Shown: in pieces, positions 34,456 through 43,809 of the stretch
How the letters are laid out: the number at the start of each line of letters is the position of its first letter
How positions within the stretch are numbered: position 1 is the first letter of the stretch
Notes under the pieces: model-generated
The model's input: only the letters and a program-made list of their open reading frames with translations
What the model was told of the DNA's origin: nothing
The model's database searches: none
Translations under genes and position numbers: made by a program
Source: Phycisphaerales bacterium
Lineage (GTDB): Bacteria > Planctomycetota > Phycisphaerae > UBA1845
Reading direction: 5' to 3'
NCBI GenBank assembly: GCA_020639115.1
Contig: JACKHG010000002.1
Span: forward strand, 310,001 to 374,000
Length of the DNA: 64,000 bases

Positions 34456-35538
34456 GTGCAGTGGCGACGCCACAACTCCGGGCCCATCGGCATCGACGTC
34501 GGGGCGCAGCGCGTTCGCGCGGTGCAGCTCGGCGAGCGTGCGGGTGGCTGGGCGGTGACGGCTGCGGGGAGTGAAGCGCTTCCCGCCGGGGCCGGCCGCG
34601 ATCCCGCTGCGCTTCGTTCCGCGGTCGGCAAGCTGCTCGGCGCCCATCCGTTCACGGGCAAGAACGTGGCGGTGGCGCTGCCGAGCCAGGCATTGCAGAT
34701 CAAGAACCTGCGTTTGCCGCGGATGCCCGACGAGGAATTGTTCGCCGCCGGGGAGTTCGAGGCGCGCGAGCGGTTCCAGGATCTTGCCGACGCAATGCTG
34801 CGGGTGGTGCCCGCGGGCCTGGCGGGCCGGGCCGGCGACGAGCAGTGCGAGATCATCGTGCTGGCGGCGCGGCGCGACGCGGTCGAGGCGCACCTCAACC
34901 TCTTCACCGGGATGGGCCTGACGGTCACGGCGCTGGAGCCGGGACCGCAGGCGTTTTTCCGGCCCTATACGCGTTTCCTGGAGCGGGCGGCGGATGCGGA
35001 GAAAGCCAACGCGTTCGTCGACGTCGGCGCGCGCGGCTCGTGCATCATGATCGCCCGCGGCAGCGACCTCGCGTTCCTGAAGATGTGCCCGGTGGGAGGC
35101 GAGACTTTCGATCGGGCGGTCGCCGAGGCGCTGAACGTACCGCGCGACCAGGCCGCCGGGTTGCGCCGGCGCGTGCTCGCAGCCGACGGCGCCGCGGATC
35201 CGCAGGCGGAAGCGGTGCAGGCGGCAGTCGGTCCGGCGGTGGATCAGCTCGGCAAGGAGGTCGGGCTGTGCCTGCGTTACTACGCGGTCACGTTCCGCGG
35301 GGAGCGTCCGGAGCAGTTGACCGCGGGCGGGAGCGAGATGGCGTACTCGGGAATATCCGAACGGCTTGCGGCGGCGACGCAGCTCTCCGTGCGGGTGGGT
35401 GATGCGCTGCGCGGCGTTACCGCGGACGGCGTATTTACCGCGGAAGAGATGGCACGCGGTCTGCCGGAGTGGACCGTGGCGATCGGCCTCGCGTTGGGCG
35501 GTCGCCAGCGTGCCGGGAAGGAACTGCAGGTGGCCTGA
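34456..35538 (+). CDS. pilM: PilM-like actin-fold pilus assembly protein
   Basis: The 360-residue protein has the actin-like ATPase layout of PilM: GIDVGAQRVRAVQL near the N-terminus, NVAVALPSQALQIKNLRLPRM, the second phosphate loop AFVDVGARGSCIMIARG, and an FLKMCPVGGETFDRAVA segment. PilM forms a cytoplasmic ring that binds the PilN tail. GTG at 34456 is preferred because GGAAGAGG lies 8-9 bases before it; a TTG at 34447 would have no spacing. The stop overlaps the next ATG by one base (TGATG). Confidence 0.88.
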   Translation: MQWRRHNSGPIGIDVGAQRVRAVQLGERAGGWAVTAAGSEALPAGAGRDPAALRSAVGKLLGAHPFTGKNVAVALPSQALQIKNLRLPRMPDEELFAAGEFEARERFQDLADAMLRVVPAGLAGRAGDEQCEIIVLAARRDAVEAHLNLFTGMGLTVTALEPGPQAFFRPYTRFLERAADAEKANAFVDVGARGSCIMIARGSDLAFLKMCPVGGETFDRAVAEALNVPRDQAAGLRRRVLAADGAADPQAEAVQAAVGPAVDQLGKEVGLCLRYYAVTFRGERPEQLTAGGSEMAYSGISERLAAATQLSVRVGDALRGVTADGVFTAEEMARGLPEWTVAIGLALGGRQRAGKELQVA

Positions 35539-36161
35539 TGCGGGAGGTGGACTTCAGGCCGGACTGGTACGTCGCGTCGCTGGCGGAGCGCGCCGGGGCC
35601 CGGCTGCACGTCTCCGGCCTCATCGCCGTGGCGTGCCTGCTCGTGGTCTGGTGGGCGGACGCGACGGCGCGGAGCCGGGCGGACACCGTCGCGGTCGCGA
35701 AGCTGGCCACTGCGCTGGAAGCGCAGGACCCGATGGTGGCGCAGATGAATCGCCTGGACCAGGAGGTCAGCCGGCGGCAGAGCGATCTGGCGTTGTGGCA
35801 CAACCTCGACGGCGGGCTGCCCGTCGCGGCGCTGCTGGCCGAGATCTCGCACCTGGCGCCGCCGTCGCTGACGCTGCGTGCGATGGTGCTCGACCGTCCG
35901 CCGCGGATGGCGCCGCAGGTGACTGTCGCGAGCAAGGCGGCGGGCAAGCCGGTCGAGAAAACGCCGCCCGCGCCGACGGAGAGCGTGCTCGAGCTGACCG
36001 GTTGGGCGGCATCTGGGCAGGATATTGCCAATTTCGTGAGTGGCATGTCGGCGTCGCCGCTGTTCGCGGAGGTGACGCTGGGTTACGAGCGTTCGGAGAC
36101 GGTAGCACAGCGCGTGGTCGTGGCGTTCAAGATCGTGTGCGTGATGCCGGAGTTTGAGTAA
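35538..36161 (+). CDS. pilN: PilN-like inner-membrane pilus assembly protein
   Basis: The 207-residue protein has the PilN plan: a short cytoplasmic tail starting MREVDFRPDWY, one membrane helix (about residues 28-45, LIAVACLLVVWWA), and a periplasmic part with a coiled coil and a ferredoxin-like domain (LWHNLDGGLPVAALLAEIS; SGMSASPLFAEVTLGY). PilN bridges PilM and PilO in the inner-membrane alignment complex. It overlaps pilM by one base and is followed at once by the pilO-like gene, so the three are coupled. Confidence 0.85.
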   Translation: MREVDFRPDWYVASLAERAGARLHVSGLIAVACLLVVWWADATARSRADTVAVAKLATALEAQDPMVAQMNRLDQEVSRRQSDLALWHNLDGGLPVAALLAEISHLAPPSLTLRAMVLDRPPRMAPQVTVASKAAGKPVEKTPPAPTESVLELTGWAASGQDIANFVSGMSASPLFAEVTLGYERSETVAQRVVVAFKIVCVMPEFE

Positions 36162-36695
36162 GTGAAACGCCTGCTGCGCGGAAAAACGGGAGTCGTGCTG
36201 GGCTGTGCGGTCGTGGCGCTGGTCTTCACGCTTGGCGCGTTGCGGCCCGATGCGGGCGCTGCCGCGCAGATGCACCGCGACGCGCGGACTTTCTGCGACA
36301 CGGTGAACGAGCGGACGCAGCGCCTGCAGAAGGTGGGCGACACGCGTCGGGAGCTCACCACGCTGGACGGTGAGCTGGCGGCGTTCGACGCCGCGATTCC
36401 GCCGGATCAGCAGATCGGCGCGTTTCTGGAGAAGCTGGATCAGATCGCGCGCGAGTCGGGCCTGAGCGACAAGAGCGTGAAGCCGGCTGACCCGGTGATC
36501 GGCGCCCAGGTCGCGTGCCTGCCGATCGACGTCAACGTGACGGGTCGTTTCGCGGCGATGTACGAGTTTCTGCAGCGGGTGGAGTCGCTGCCGCGCGTGG
36601 CGCGGATTCAGCGGCTCGAGTTGTCCGGAGCGGACGAAGCGGGGGACGAACTGGTGGCATCGATGACGATGCACGTCTACTTCAGGCCCTCGTAG
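36162..36695 (+). CDS. pilO: PilO-like inner-membrane pilus assembly protein
   Basis: The 177-residue protein starts with GTG at 36162 directly after the TAA of pilN. It has a membrane helix at residues about 10-28, a coiled coil (RRELTTLDGELAAFDAAIP), and a ferredoxin-like periplasmic domain with the PilO-type segment PIDVNVTGRFAAMYEFLQRVE followed by RIQRLEL. It would pair with PilN. Family identity is supported both by sequence pattern and by order. Confidence 0.85.
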   Translation: MKRLLRGKTGVVLGCAVVALVFTLGALRPDAGAAAQMHRDARTFCDTVNERTQRLQKVGDTRRELTTLDGELAAFDAAIPPDQQIGAFLEKLDQIARESGLSDKSVKPADPVIGAQVACLPIDVNVTGRFAAMYEFLQRVESLPRVARIQRLELSGADEAGDELVASMTMHVYFRPS

Positions 36696-36706
36696 GACGG
36701 GACACG

Positions 36707-37234
36707 GTGAGTCAGAGTCGCGGCAGAGGTTTTGGAGCGTTGCTGATCGCCAACCTGCGGGCGTCGCCGGGCAAGTCGGCGGTGCTGGGCGTGGGGACGA
36801 TCGTGCTCATCGTTCTGCTCGTCCGCCTGGTGGCGGGCGGCAAGCCCGAATCCGCGGAGGCGGCGGTGGCCCTGGTGCCCGTGGGGAACGCGGCGCCGGC
36901 GGTTGCGACCGCGGTGACGCCGATTCAGCCGGTCCGCCGGGCGCGGCAACCGTTGCCGCGGTTGCGGCAGATTCCGGCGTCGCGCGATCCGTTCAGCCTG
37001 GGCTGGCTCGGGACGTTCGACAGCGCCGACCTGCGCGGCGACGCGCAGAAGTCGGGCGAACTGACGCTGCAGTTGATCCTGACGGCGGGCGACGCGGACA
37101 AGGGGCTCGCGGTCATTTCCGGCGTGGTGGTTCATCCGGGCTCCACGATCGGACGGTACGAGGTGACACAGATCGCCGAGCGGTACGTCGTGCTGCGCGA
37201 CCAGGGAGGACCGGTCACGCTGCGGCTGCCGTAG
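36707..37234 (+). CDS. PilP-like protein linking the inner-membrane complex to the secretin
   Basis: The 175-residue product is read from GTG at 36707, 11 bases after pilO; no ATG is available nearby. It has a membrane helix (about residues 26-45, AVLGVGTIVLIVLLVRLVAG), a Pro/Arg-rich linker, and a C-terminal domain with RDPFSLGWLG and a small beta-barrel part (ELTLQLILTAGD, AVISGVVVHPGSTIGRYEV, VLRDQGGPVTLRLP) resembling the PilP/GspC homology region. PilP normally is a lipoprotein; here a membrane helix replaces the lipobox, as in GspC. Assignment rests on the fold pattern and on gene order. Confidence 0.72.
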   Translation: MSQSRGRGFGALLIANLRASPGKSAVLGVGTIVLIVLLVRLVAGGKPESAEAAVALVPVGNAAPAVATAVTPIQPVRRARQPLPRLRQIPASRDPFSLGWLGTFDSADLRGDAQKSGELTLQLILTAGDADKGLAVISGVVVHPGSTIGRYEVTQIAERYVVLRDQGGPVTLRLP

Positions 37235-37320
37235 GCATTCGGGATGGCGCCGCAGAGGCGCTCGCGCGGTGCAGCCGGTTCGAGCCGGGTGCGGCGCTTC
37301 GGTAGTAAGGAGACGATCCG

Positions 37321-39192
37321 ATGGATTCGCGACGTCAGTGGATGACGATCCTGGGCGGGCTGGCGGCACTGCTGGCGACGACCGGCACCCAGGCCCAAGC
37401 GCCCGACGAGCGGGCTGCGGCCTTGATGCAGGACATGCTGGGGCAACCAGCCGACGCGCCTGCCGAAGCTGCGCCGGCGGAGAATGCGGGCACGGCACCG
37501 ACGTCGCTGAGCGAGGCGCAGCTCGCGGTCTCCGACGCGGGGACGGTGACGCTCAACGTCGTCGATCTGCCGCTGGCGACGGTGCTGCGGGTGTTGTCGC
37601 TCGAGACCAACCGCAACATCGTGACGACGCCGGCGGTGAGCGGGACGGTGACGGCGAGCCTGCACAACGTCACGTTCGAAGAGGCGCTCGACGCGATTCT
37701 GCTTTCCAACAACGCGGGCTACCGGTCGGAAGGCAAGTTCATCTACGTCTACACGCAGCAGGAGTTGGGCGAGCTGATCGCGGCGGAGAACCCGCCGCAG
37801 TCGCAGGTGTTCCGGCTCAGCTACATCTCGGCGGCGGACATTCAGCCGTCGATCACGCCGCTGCTCTCGCCGGTGGGCAGCATGTCGATTTCGACGGCGC
37901 CGGAGGTGGGCATCGCGGCGGAGACCGACCGTGCGGGCGGCAACTCGCTCGTGCAGGAGGAGTACGTGGTGGTGCGTGACCGGCCCGACAACCTCGCGGC
38001 GGTGGCGCGGTTGATCAGCGAGCTGGACGTCCGGCCCCAGCAGGTCCTGATCGAGGCGACGATCCTGAGCGCCCAGCTCGAGGACGAGAACGCGCTGGGC
38101 GTCGATTTTGCGATGGTGGGCGGCGTCGATCTGCAGATGCTGGGCTCGACGTCGCGCGGCGTGCAGGACGTGGCGCTGGGCGACCTGCCGCAGGGCCGGC
38201 TCGAGCAGTTCAACGCCAGCGGCATCACTGGGTTTACCAGCAACGTGCCCGACGGCGGGCTGCGCGTGGGCATCATCAAGGACCACGTGGCGATGTTCAT
38301 CCAGGCCCTCGAGCAGATTACCGACACGGTGGTGATCGCGAATCCGAAGGTGCTGGCGCTGAACAAGCAGAAGGGCCAGGTGCTCGTCGGCCGGCGCGAC
38401 GGTTACATCACGACGACGGTGACCGAGACGCAGGCGATTCAGACGGTCGAGTACCTGGAGACGGGCACGAACCTCGTGTTCCGCCCGTTCATCGGCGCCG
38501 ACGGCTACGTGCGGATGGAGGTGCATCCGCAGGACAGCATCGGCGGCCTGACGGCGGCCAACCTGCCCTTCGAGCAGACCGCCGAAGTCACCACGAACGT
38601 GATGGTGCAGGACGGGCAGACGATTCTCATCGGCGGCCTGTTCCGCGAGAACGACGCCGACACGCGTTCGCAGGTTCCGCTGCTGGGGGATATCCCGTAC
38701 GTGGGAACGCTGTTCAAGTCGCGCAACGACCGGGCCCAGCGGCAGGAAGTAATCGTGCTGCTGACCGTGCACATCGTGAAGGACCTCGACGCCTACGCCC
38801 AGCAGAGCTGGGAGCAGCTCGAGGGGATCGAGCGGGTGCGGGTCGGGGCGCGGCAGGGGCTGATGTGGCACGGCCGGGAGCGGCTCGCGCAGTCGCTCTA
38901 CCACAACGCCGTGGAGTGCTACGGCGCCGGCGAGTACGGCAAGGCGAGCTGGTACGCCCGCCTGGCGCTGCACAACAACCCGCGCTTCGTGCCCGCGATC
39001 AAGCTGCAGGAGGATCTGCGCGGTCAGCGGGAGTGGGATGACGACGGGACGGTGACACGCGGGTTCATTTACGAGGCGATCATGCGGGCGGAAGGCTTCA
39101 ACGAGCCGCTGTTCAGCCGCCCGGCGCCACCGTTCGTGCGTCCCGACGCGGGCGACGAGGCATCCGACAAGGAGGACGGCGATGCATCGTAG
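37321..39192 (+). CDS. Secretin of type IV pilus / type II secretion system, with C-terminal helical extension
   Basis: The 623-residue protein forms the outer-membrane channel. It has a signal peptide ending near residue 26 (TQAQA), an N0/STN-like domain (about 75-155), an N1-like domain with YVVVRDRPDNLAAVARLISELD, and the secretin core (240-500) with VVIANPKVLALNKQKGQVLVG, TTNVMVQDGQTILIGGL and LLGDIPYVGTLFKS. After the core, residues about 510-590 (GRERLAQSLYHNAVECYGAG) form a TPR-like extension that ordinary PilQ lacks. AAGGAGAC lies just before the ATG. It overlaps the next gene by 11 bases. Confidence 0.92.
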   Translation: MDSRRQWMTILGGLAALLATTGTQAQAPDERAAALMQDMLGQPADAPAEAAPAENAGTAPTSLSEAQLAVSDAGTVTLNVVDLPLATVLRVLSLETNRNIVTTPAVSGTVTASLHNVTFEEALDAILLSNNAGYRSEGKFIYVYTQQELGELIAAENPPQSQVFRLSYISAADIQPSITPLLSPVGSMSISTAPEVGIAAETDRAGGNSLVQEEYVVVRDRPDNLAAVARLISELDVRPQQVLIEATILSAQLEDENALGVDFAMVGGVDLQMLGSTSRGVQDVALGDLPQGRLEQFNASGITGFTSNVPDGGLRVGIIKDHVAMFIQALEQITDTVVIANPKVLALNKQKGQVLVGRRDGYITTTVTETQAIQTVEYLETGTNLVFRPFIGADGYVRMEVHPQDSIGGLTAANLPFEQTAEVTTNVMVQDGQTILIGGLFRENDADTRSQVPLLGDIPYVGTLFKSRNDRAQRQEVIVLLTVHIVKDLDAYAQQSWEQLEGIERVRVGARQGLMWHGRERLAQSLYHNAVECYGAGEYGKASWYARLALHNNPRFVPAIKLQEDLRGQREWDDDGTVTRGFIYEAIMRAEGFNEPLFSRPAPPFVRPDAGDEASDKEDGDAS

Positions 39193-40477
39193 GTTTCTGG
39201 GGGCCGTGACGATCGTGGCAGCCGCGGGAGCGCTGCTCATCGGCGCCGGCTGTTCGAGCCTGACCCATGCGCAGCGCAAGGAGAAGGCTGAGCAGCACTG
39301 GGGCCGGGTGCGCAGCGGCGTGAAGCTGCAGATGGCCCGCCAGCAGTTCGAGCGGGGCAATACGAAGGAGGCGCTGCGCTTCGTCGACGAAGCGCTGAGC
39401 TGGGACCAGCAGAACCCCGACGTCTACCTGCTGCTGGCGGAGTGCCAGCTCGAGGACGGCAAGCTGGCGGCGGCTGAGCGCGCCGTGGACCAGGCAGCCC
39501 ACTGCGCGGGCGAGGCGCGTCCGAAGATCGAGGCGATGCAGGGTCTGATCGCGGAGCGGCGGGGCAACCTCGAGGCAGCGCTGGGCTTTTACCACACGGC
39601 CCGGGAGCTGGACGATTCCGAGGTGGATTACCTCGTCTCCGAGGCGGAGTGCCTGGTGGCGCTGTCCCGGGCGCACGAGGCCCGGGAGCTGCTCAACGAG
39701 CAGATGATCAACTACAGCAACGATCCGTCGCTGCAGGCGCTGCTGGGCGAGATCGCGCTGCGCGACGGCGACGTCGAGACGGCGCGGGCCTCGTTCCGGG
39801 CGGTGCTCAGCGCGGGGGTATACGACCCGGTGATCGCGGAGGAGTTCGCACTGCTCGCGGTGCACGCGGGTGACTACGGAGACGCGCTCACGGTGCTCCA
39901 GCCGCTGCTGGACAAGCAGGGGGCGGAGAAGTTGCCGCCTTCGGTCGTGCGCGCGGCAGCCGAGTGCATGCTGGCGCTGCACCGTATCGATTCCGCGAAA
40001 ACGCTGCTCAACGCCGCGGTCAAGCGCAACGCCGACGACGTCAAGGCGTGGTTTTTGCTCGCGCGGGCGGGCATCGCCACGAACGACGCGTACACGACGG
40101 GCCAGGCGGCCAAGAACGTGCAACGCCTCGCGCCGAACGATCCGCAGGGCGTCCTGATCGACGCCTATGCGCGCGTGCAGTCGGGCGAGTACCCGCAGGC
40201 CGCCGAGGTGCTGCGGCGGGCGGCGCAGCAGCAGGATGCCAACCCGCTGGTGTACTGCATGCTCGGGCTGGTGGCGGAGCGGCAGGACGACCCGTCGTCG
40301 GCGCGCACGCACTACCGGCAGGCGCTGCGGGTCGACCCGGCGTGCCGCTGGGCGCAGCAGGCGCTGCGGCGGATCGACGCCGACACGAGCGAGACGGCCA
40401 TCGGGAGCAGGACGCCCGCCCAGCGCGACAATCCGCCGGCGCGACTGGCGTCGGACCGCGTTGAGGATCCCCAATGA
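39182..40477 (+). CDS. TPR lipoprotein of the pilus operon
   Basis: The 431-residue product has a lipoprotein signal with lipobox IGAGC (Cys24), then a long array of TPRs (for example NTKEALRFVDEALSWDQQNP, AAERAVDQAAHCAGEARP and YPQAAEVLRRAAQQQDANP). It overlaps the secretin gene by 11 bases and the STAS gene by 4 (ATGA), so it is translated with them. By position it is probably the pilotin/assembly factor of the secretin, like PilF/PilW in other type IV pilus systems; that is inference. TPR lipoproteins of this kind help secretin multimerise in the outer membrane. Confidence 0.8.
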   Translation: MHRRFLGAVTIVAAAGALLIGAGCSSLTHAQRKEKAEQHWGRVRSGVKLQMARQQFERGNTKEALRFVDEALSWDQQNPDVYLLLAECQLEDGKLAAAERAVDQAAHCAGEARPKIEAMQGLIAERRGNLEAALGFYHTARELDDSEVDYLVSEAECLVALSRAHEARELLNEQMINYSNDPSLQALLGEIALRDGDVETARASFRAVLSAGVYDPVIAEEFALLAVHAGDYGDALTVLQPLLDKQGAEKLPPSVVRAAAECMLALHRIDSAKTLLNAAVKRNADDVKAWFLLARAGIATNDAYTTGQAAKNVQRLAPNDPQGVLIDAYARVQSGEYPQAAEVLRRAAQQQDANPLVYCMLGLVAERQDDPSSARTHYRQALRVDPACRWAQQALRRIDADTSETAIGSRTPAQRDNPPARLASDRVEDPQ

Positions 40478-40806
40478 CCACGTTGACGCGCGAGCAGGAT
40501 GTCTGCGTCCTCGGAGTCGAGGGCGAGCTGAACAAGGCGACCGTGAGCCAGTTCCAGGAGCTGGTTGACCAGTGCCTGGCGCAGGACGCGCGCGACTTCG
40601 TCGTCGACCTGCTGGACTGCACGGGTATCGACAGCGCGGGGTTGGAGACGCTCACGCGGCTCAACCGCACGTGCCAGGAGAAGCTGGGCATGGCGAAGCT
40701 GTGCAACCTGAGCGAGTCGATGGAGAAGATCATGGAAATCACGCGTCTGCGCAACGAGCTGGATCAATGCGTGACGCTGGAGGATGCGCTGGCGGCCCTG
40801 AAGTAA
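40474..40806 (+). CDS. STAS-domain protein (anti-sigma-factor antagonist type)
   Basis: The 110-residue protein is a single STAS domain: VCVLGVEGELNKATVSQFQEL, the FVVDLLDCTGIDSAGLETL core, and a last helix ITRLRNELDQCVTLEDAL. The phosphorylatable Ser of SpoIIAA-type antagonists is present (Ser54 in IDSAG). Such proteins switch partners by phosphorylation and dephosphorylation. It is encoded inside a pilus operon, between the TPR lipoprotein and PilB, with a 4-base overlap to the former. No anti-sigma kinase or PP2C phosphatase is seen nearby, so the partner must be elsewhere. Confidence 0.88.
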   Translation: MTTLTREQDVCVLGVEGELNKATVSQFQELVDQCLAQDARDFVVDLLDCTGIDSAGLETLTRLNRTCQEKLGMAKLCNLSESMEKIMEITRLRNELDQCVTLEDALAALK

Positions 40807-40837
40807 CGGGCGCACCGGCGAAACGAAGCAGGCGAGC

Positions 40838-42541
40838 ATGCAGACGGACTCTCCCAAAACGATGGTGCGCGTCGGCGACGCGCTGATCGAGCGTGGCCTG
40901 GTCACCGCCAAGCAGGTGGACGAGGCTGTCGCGGTTCAGCAGAGCGAACCGAACCGCCGCCTGCTCGGCGAGATCCTCGTCGAGCTGGGGCACTGCACGC
41001 AGGCCCAGCTCATCGCCGCGCTGGCCGACGCGTACGGCATTCCCTTCGTGCAGTTGACGCCGAAATTCGTCGATCCCGACACGATCCGCCTGCTGCCCCG
41101 CGACTTCATCAACGACCGCAACGTGCTGCCGCTCTTCAAGGTCGACGACGTGCTGACCGTCGCGGTCACCGAGCCGTCCGACCTGCTGCTGGTGGACGAG
41201 ATCCGCCAGCTCGTGGACTGCAACGTGCAGATCGTCGCGGCGCTGCCCGAGGCGATCAAGAACACGCTGGACCGGGTGGGTCCGGACGAGACCGCGGTCA
41301 GCCTCGAGCAGCTCTTCGAGGAGGTGACGGGGGCAGCCGCCACGTCCGCGGAGTCGGGCCGCGCCGACGTCGGCGAGCTGGGCAGCGATTCGCCGGTGGT
41401 CAAGCTGGTGAACCACGCGGTGCAGTCGGCGATCCGCGAGGGGGCGAGCGACATCCACTTCGAGCCGGACGAGAACGAGTTTCGCGTGCGGTTCCGCATC
41501 GACGGCCAGCTTGTCGAGAAGCTGCGTCCGCCGGCCCAGATGCAGGCGCCGATCGTGGCGCGCATCAAGATCATGGCGGGCATGGACATCTCCGAGCGGC
41601 GCCTGCCGCAGGACGGCGCGATCCGCGTGTCGAGCAAGGGCAAGCCGGTGGACCTGCGCGTCTCATCGCTGCCCAACAAGTTCGGCGAGAAGGTCGTGAT
41701 CCGCATCATCGACAACACCAGCAACCTGCTCAGCTTCGAGGGGCTGGGGCTGCCGATGGAGACGCGGACGGCGCTCGAGAACCTCGCGCGCAATCCCTAC
41801 GGTATCATCCTGGTGACCGGTCCGACGGGCAGCGGCAAGAGTTCGACGCTGTACTCGATGCTCAACCACCTCAACAAGCCGGACGTGAACATCTGCACGG
41901 TCGAGGATCCGGTCGAGTTCAACCTCAAGGGCGTGAACCAGTTCCAGGTGCACGGCAAGATCGGGCTGAACTTCGCGTCGATGCTGCGTACGCTCTTGCG
42001 CCAGGACCCGGACATCATCATGGTCGGCGAGGTGCGCGACCCGGAGACAGCCGCTATCGCGGTGCAGGCGGCGCTGACCGGCCACCTCGTGCTGACCACG
42101 CTGCACACCAACGACGCGCCGTCGGCGATCACGCGGCTGGGCAACCTGTCCATCGAGCCGTACCTGGTGAGTGCGGCGCTGGTGGGCATCATCGCGCAGC
42201 GGCTGGTGCGGCGGATCTGCCGCGACTGCTGCACCGAGGAGAAGCCGGCGGCCAGCATCCTGCACGCCGCGGAGCGCGTGGGCATTCAGCTCGAACGCGT
42301 GCACAAGGGCAAGGGGTGCTCGACGTGCAATCAGACCGGCTACAAGGGCCGGACCGGCATCTACGAGATTCTGGCGCCGGACGACGAATTGCGCGACGCG
42401 ATCGCATCGGGAGCGAATCTTGGCGTGCTGCGACAGAAGGCGCGGGAACTGGGCATGAAGACGCTGTTCGAGTTCGGGTTGGAGCGGGTGCGCCGCGGCG
42501 AGACGACGGTCGAGGAACTGCTGCGCGTGACCTGCGAGTAA
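40838..42541 (+). CDS. pilB: PilB/GspE-type assembly ATPase
   Basis: The 567-residue ATPase powers pilus extension. It has an MshEN-type N-terminal domain (residues about 10-150, GEILVELGHCTQAQLIAALA), the Walker A loop GPTGSGKSS at 328-336, the Asp box (TVEDPVEFNLKGVNQ), Walker B in DPDIIMVGEVRDPETA, and the His box (LTTLHTNDAP). The tetracysteine zinc motif is present as CRDC...CSTC. The MshEN domain is known in other proteins to bind c-di-GMP; a GGDEF protein is encoded at 62215-63597. It lies 31 bases after the STAS gene. Confidence 0.94.
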   Translation: MQTDSPKTMVRVGDALIERGLVTAKQVDEAVAVQQSEPNRRLLGEILVELGHCTQAQLIAALADAYGIPFVQLTPKFVDPDTIRLLPRDFINDRNVLPLFKVDDVLTVAVTEPSDLLLVDEIRQLVDCNVQIVAALPEAIKNTLDRVGPDETAVSLEQLFEEVTGAAATSAESGRADVGELGSDSPVVKLVNHAVQSAIREGASDIHFEPDENEFRVRFRIDGQLVEKLRPPAQMQAPIVARIKIMAGMDISERRLPQDGAIRVSSKGKPVDLRVSSLPNKFGEKVVIRIIDNTSNLLSFEGLGLPMETRTALENLARNPYGIILVTGPTGSGKSSTLYSMLNHLNKPDVNICTVEDPVEFNLKGVNQFQVHGKIGLNFASMLRTLLRQDPDIIMVGEVRDPETAAIAVQAALTGHLVLTTLHTNDAPSAITRLGNLSIEPYLVSAALVGIIAQRLVRRICRDCCTEEKPAASILHAAERVGIQLERVHKGKGCSTCNQTGYKGRTGIYEILAPDDELRDAIASGANLGVLRQKARELGMKTLFEFGLERVRRGETTVEELLRVTCE

Positions 42542-42581
42542 GCGGACGGGGGCCGGCGCGAACCGCCGGCTGGGACGAGCG

Positions 42582-43802
42582 ATGCCACGTTTCGACTATC
42601 TGGTGCGCACCTCCGGGGGCGAATCGCTGGAAGGCGTGATCAACGCGCCGTCCGCGTCGGACGCGGCGCGGCGCCTGCGTGCCGACGGCAAGTTCGTGGT
42701 CCGGATCATGGAGGCGGCTGAGGCGGTCGATGCCGCGACGGCGCAGATCACCTTCGGCGGCAAGCGGATCAAGGGCGACGACATCATCATCTTCGCCACG
42801 CAGATGGCGGTGATGATGGACACCGGCGTCGGATTGACCGAGGCGCTGACCAGCATCATCGAGCAGAGCGAGTCGCAGGGCTTCAAGACGGTGCTGACCA
42901 AGGTGCTCGCGGATGTCGAGGCGGGCACGCCGCTGTCCACCGCGATGGCCAAGCACCCCAAGGCGTTCAAGCCGCTGATCGTGAATCTCGTGCGGGCGTC
43001 GGAATCGTCGGGCAAGATGGGACTGATGTTCGACCGCGCCGCGGGTTACCTTACCGCGCAGCGCGAGACGCGCAAGAAGGTTGTCGGGGCGCTGATCTAT
43101 CCCGCGTTCCTGATGCTCATGTCGATCAACGTGGTGATCTTCCTGCTCACCTACCTGATGCCGAAGTTCTCGGGAATCTACAAGGGCCGCGAGCAGATGC
43201 TGCCGGTCCCGACGAAGATCCTGATGGGGGTGAGCAACTGGCTCGCGACGCACTGGATGTGGTGGGGCAGCGCGACGCTGGTGCTGCTCGTCGGCGGGAT
43301 TTTCTTCTTCCGCTCCGCGACGGGCCGCCGCCCGCTGCACTGGATCATGCTGCGCATTCCGCTCATCGGCAGCATGATGCGCAAGAGCTTCCTTTCGCGC
43401 TCGCTGCGCACGCTGGGCACGCTGATCGAGTCGGGCGTGGCCATGCTCGACGCGGTGGGCATCACCCGCTCGGTGGTCGGCAACGTCTACTACCAGGACA
43501 TGTGGGACCGCGTGGACGACCGCGTCCAGCAGGGCGAGCAGCTCAGCGCCCCGCTGATCGACACGTCGCTCGTGCCGCGTGCGGTCACGCAGATGATCCG
43601 GGCCGGCGAGACCAGCGGCAAGCTGCCCGACGTGCTCGACCGCATCAGCACCTTCCTCGAACGCGACCTCGACCAGGCGGTCAAGCGGGTCACGCAGATG
43701 ATCGAGCCGATCATGATCTTCGTGATGGGCGGCATCGTGGGCAGCATCGTGATTGCGCTGCTGCTGCCGATCTTCACCATCTCGCGGGTGATGAATCACT
43801 AG
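42582..43802 (+). CDS. pilC: PilC/GspF inner-membrane platform protein
   Basis: The 406-residue protein has two GspF domains (about residues 70-195 and 270-395), with the motifs FATQMAVMMDTGVGLTEAL and FLSRSLRTLGTLIESGVAM and four hydrophobic helices around residues 170-190, 222-242, 275-290 and 380-403. It couples the PilB ATPase to pilin polymerisation. It closes the operon: after the stop, 122 bases without a gene precede the glutaredoxin-like gene. Length and order match PilC. Confidence 0.94.
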   Translation: MPRFDYLVRTSGGESLEGVINAPSASDAARRLRADGKFVVRIMEAAEAVDAATAQITFGGKRIKGDDIIIFATQMAVMMDTGVGLTEALTSIIEQSESQGFKTVLTKVLADVEAGTPLSTAMAKHPKAFKPLIVNLVRASESSGKMGLMFDRAAGYLTAQRETRKKVVGALIYPAFLMLMSINVVIFLLTYLMPKFSGIYKGREQMLPVPTKILMGVSNWLATHWMWWGSATLVLLVGGIFFFRSATGRRPLHWIMLRIPLIGSMMRKSFLSRSLRTLGTLIESGVAMLDAVGITRSVVGNVYYQDMWDRVDDRVQQGEQLSAPLIDTSLVPRAVTQMIRAGETSGKLPDVLDRISTFLERDLDQAVKRVTQMIEPIMIFVMGGIVGSIVIALLLPIFTISRVMNH

Positions 43803-43809
43803 TTACGGC

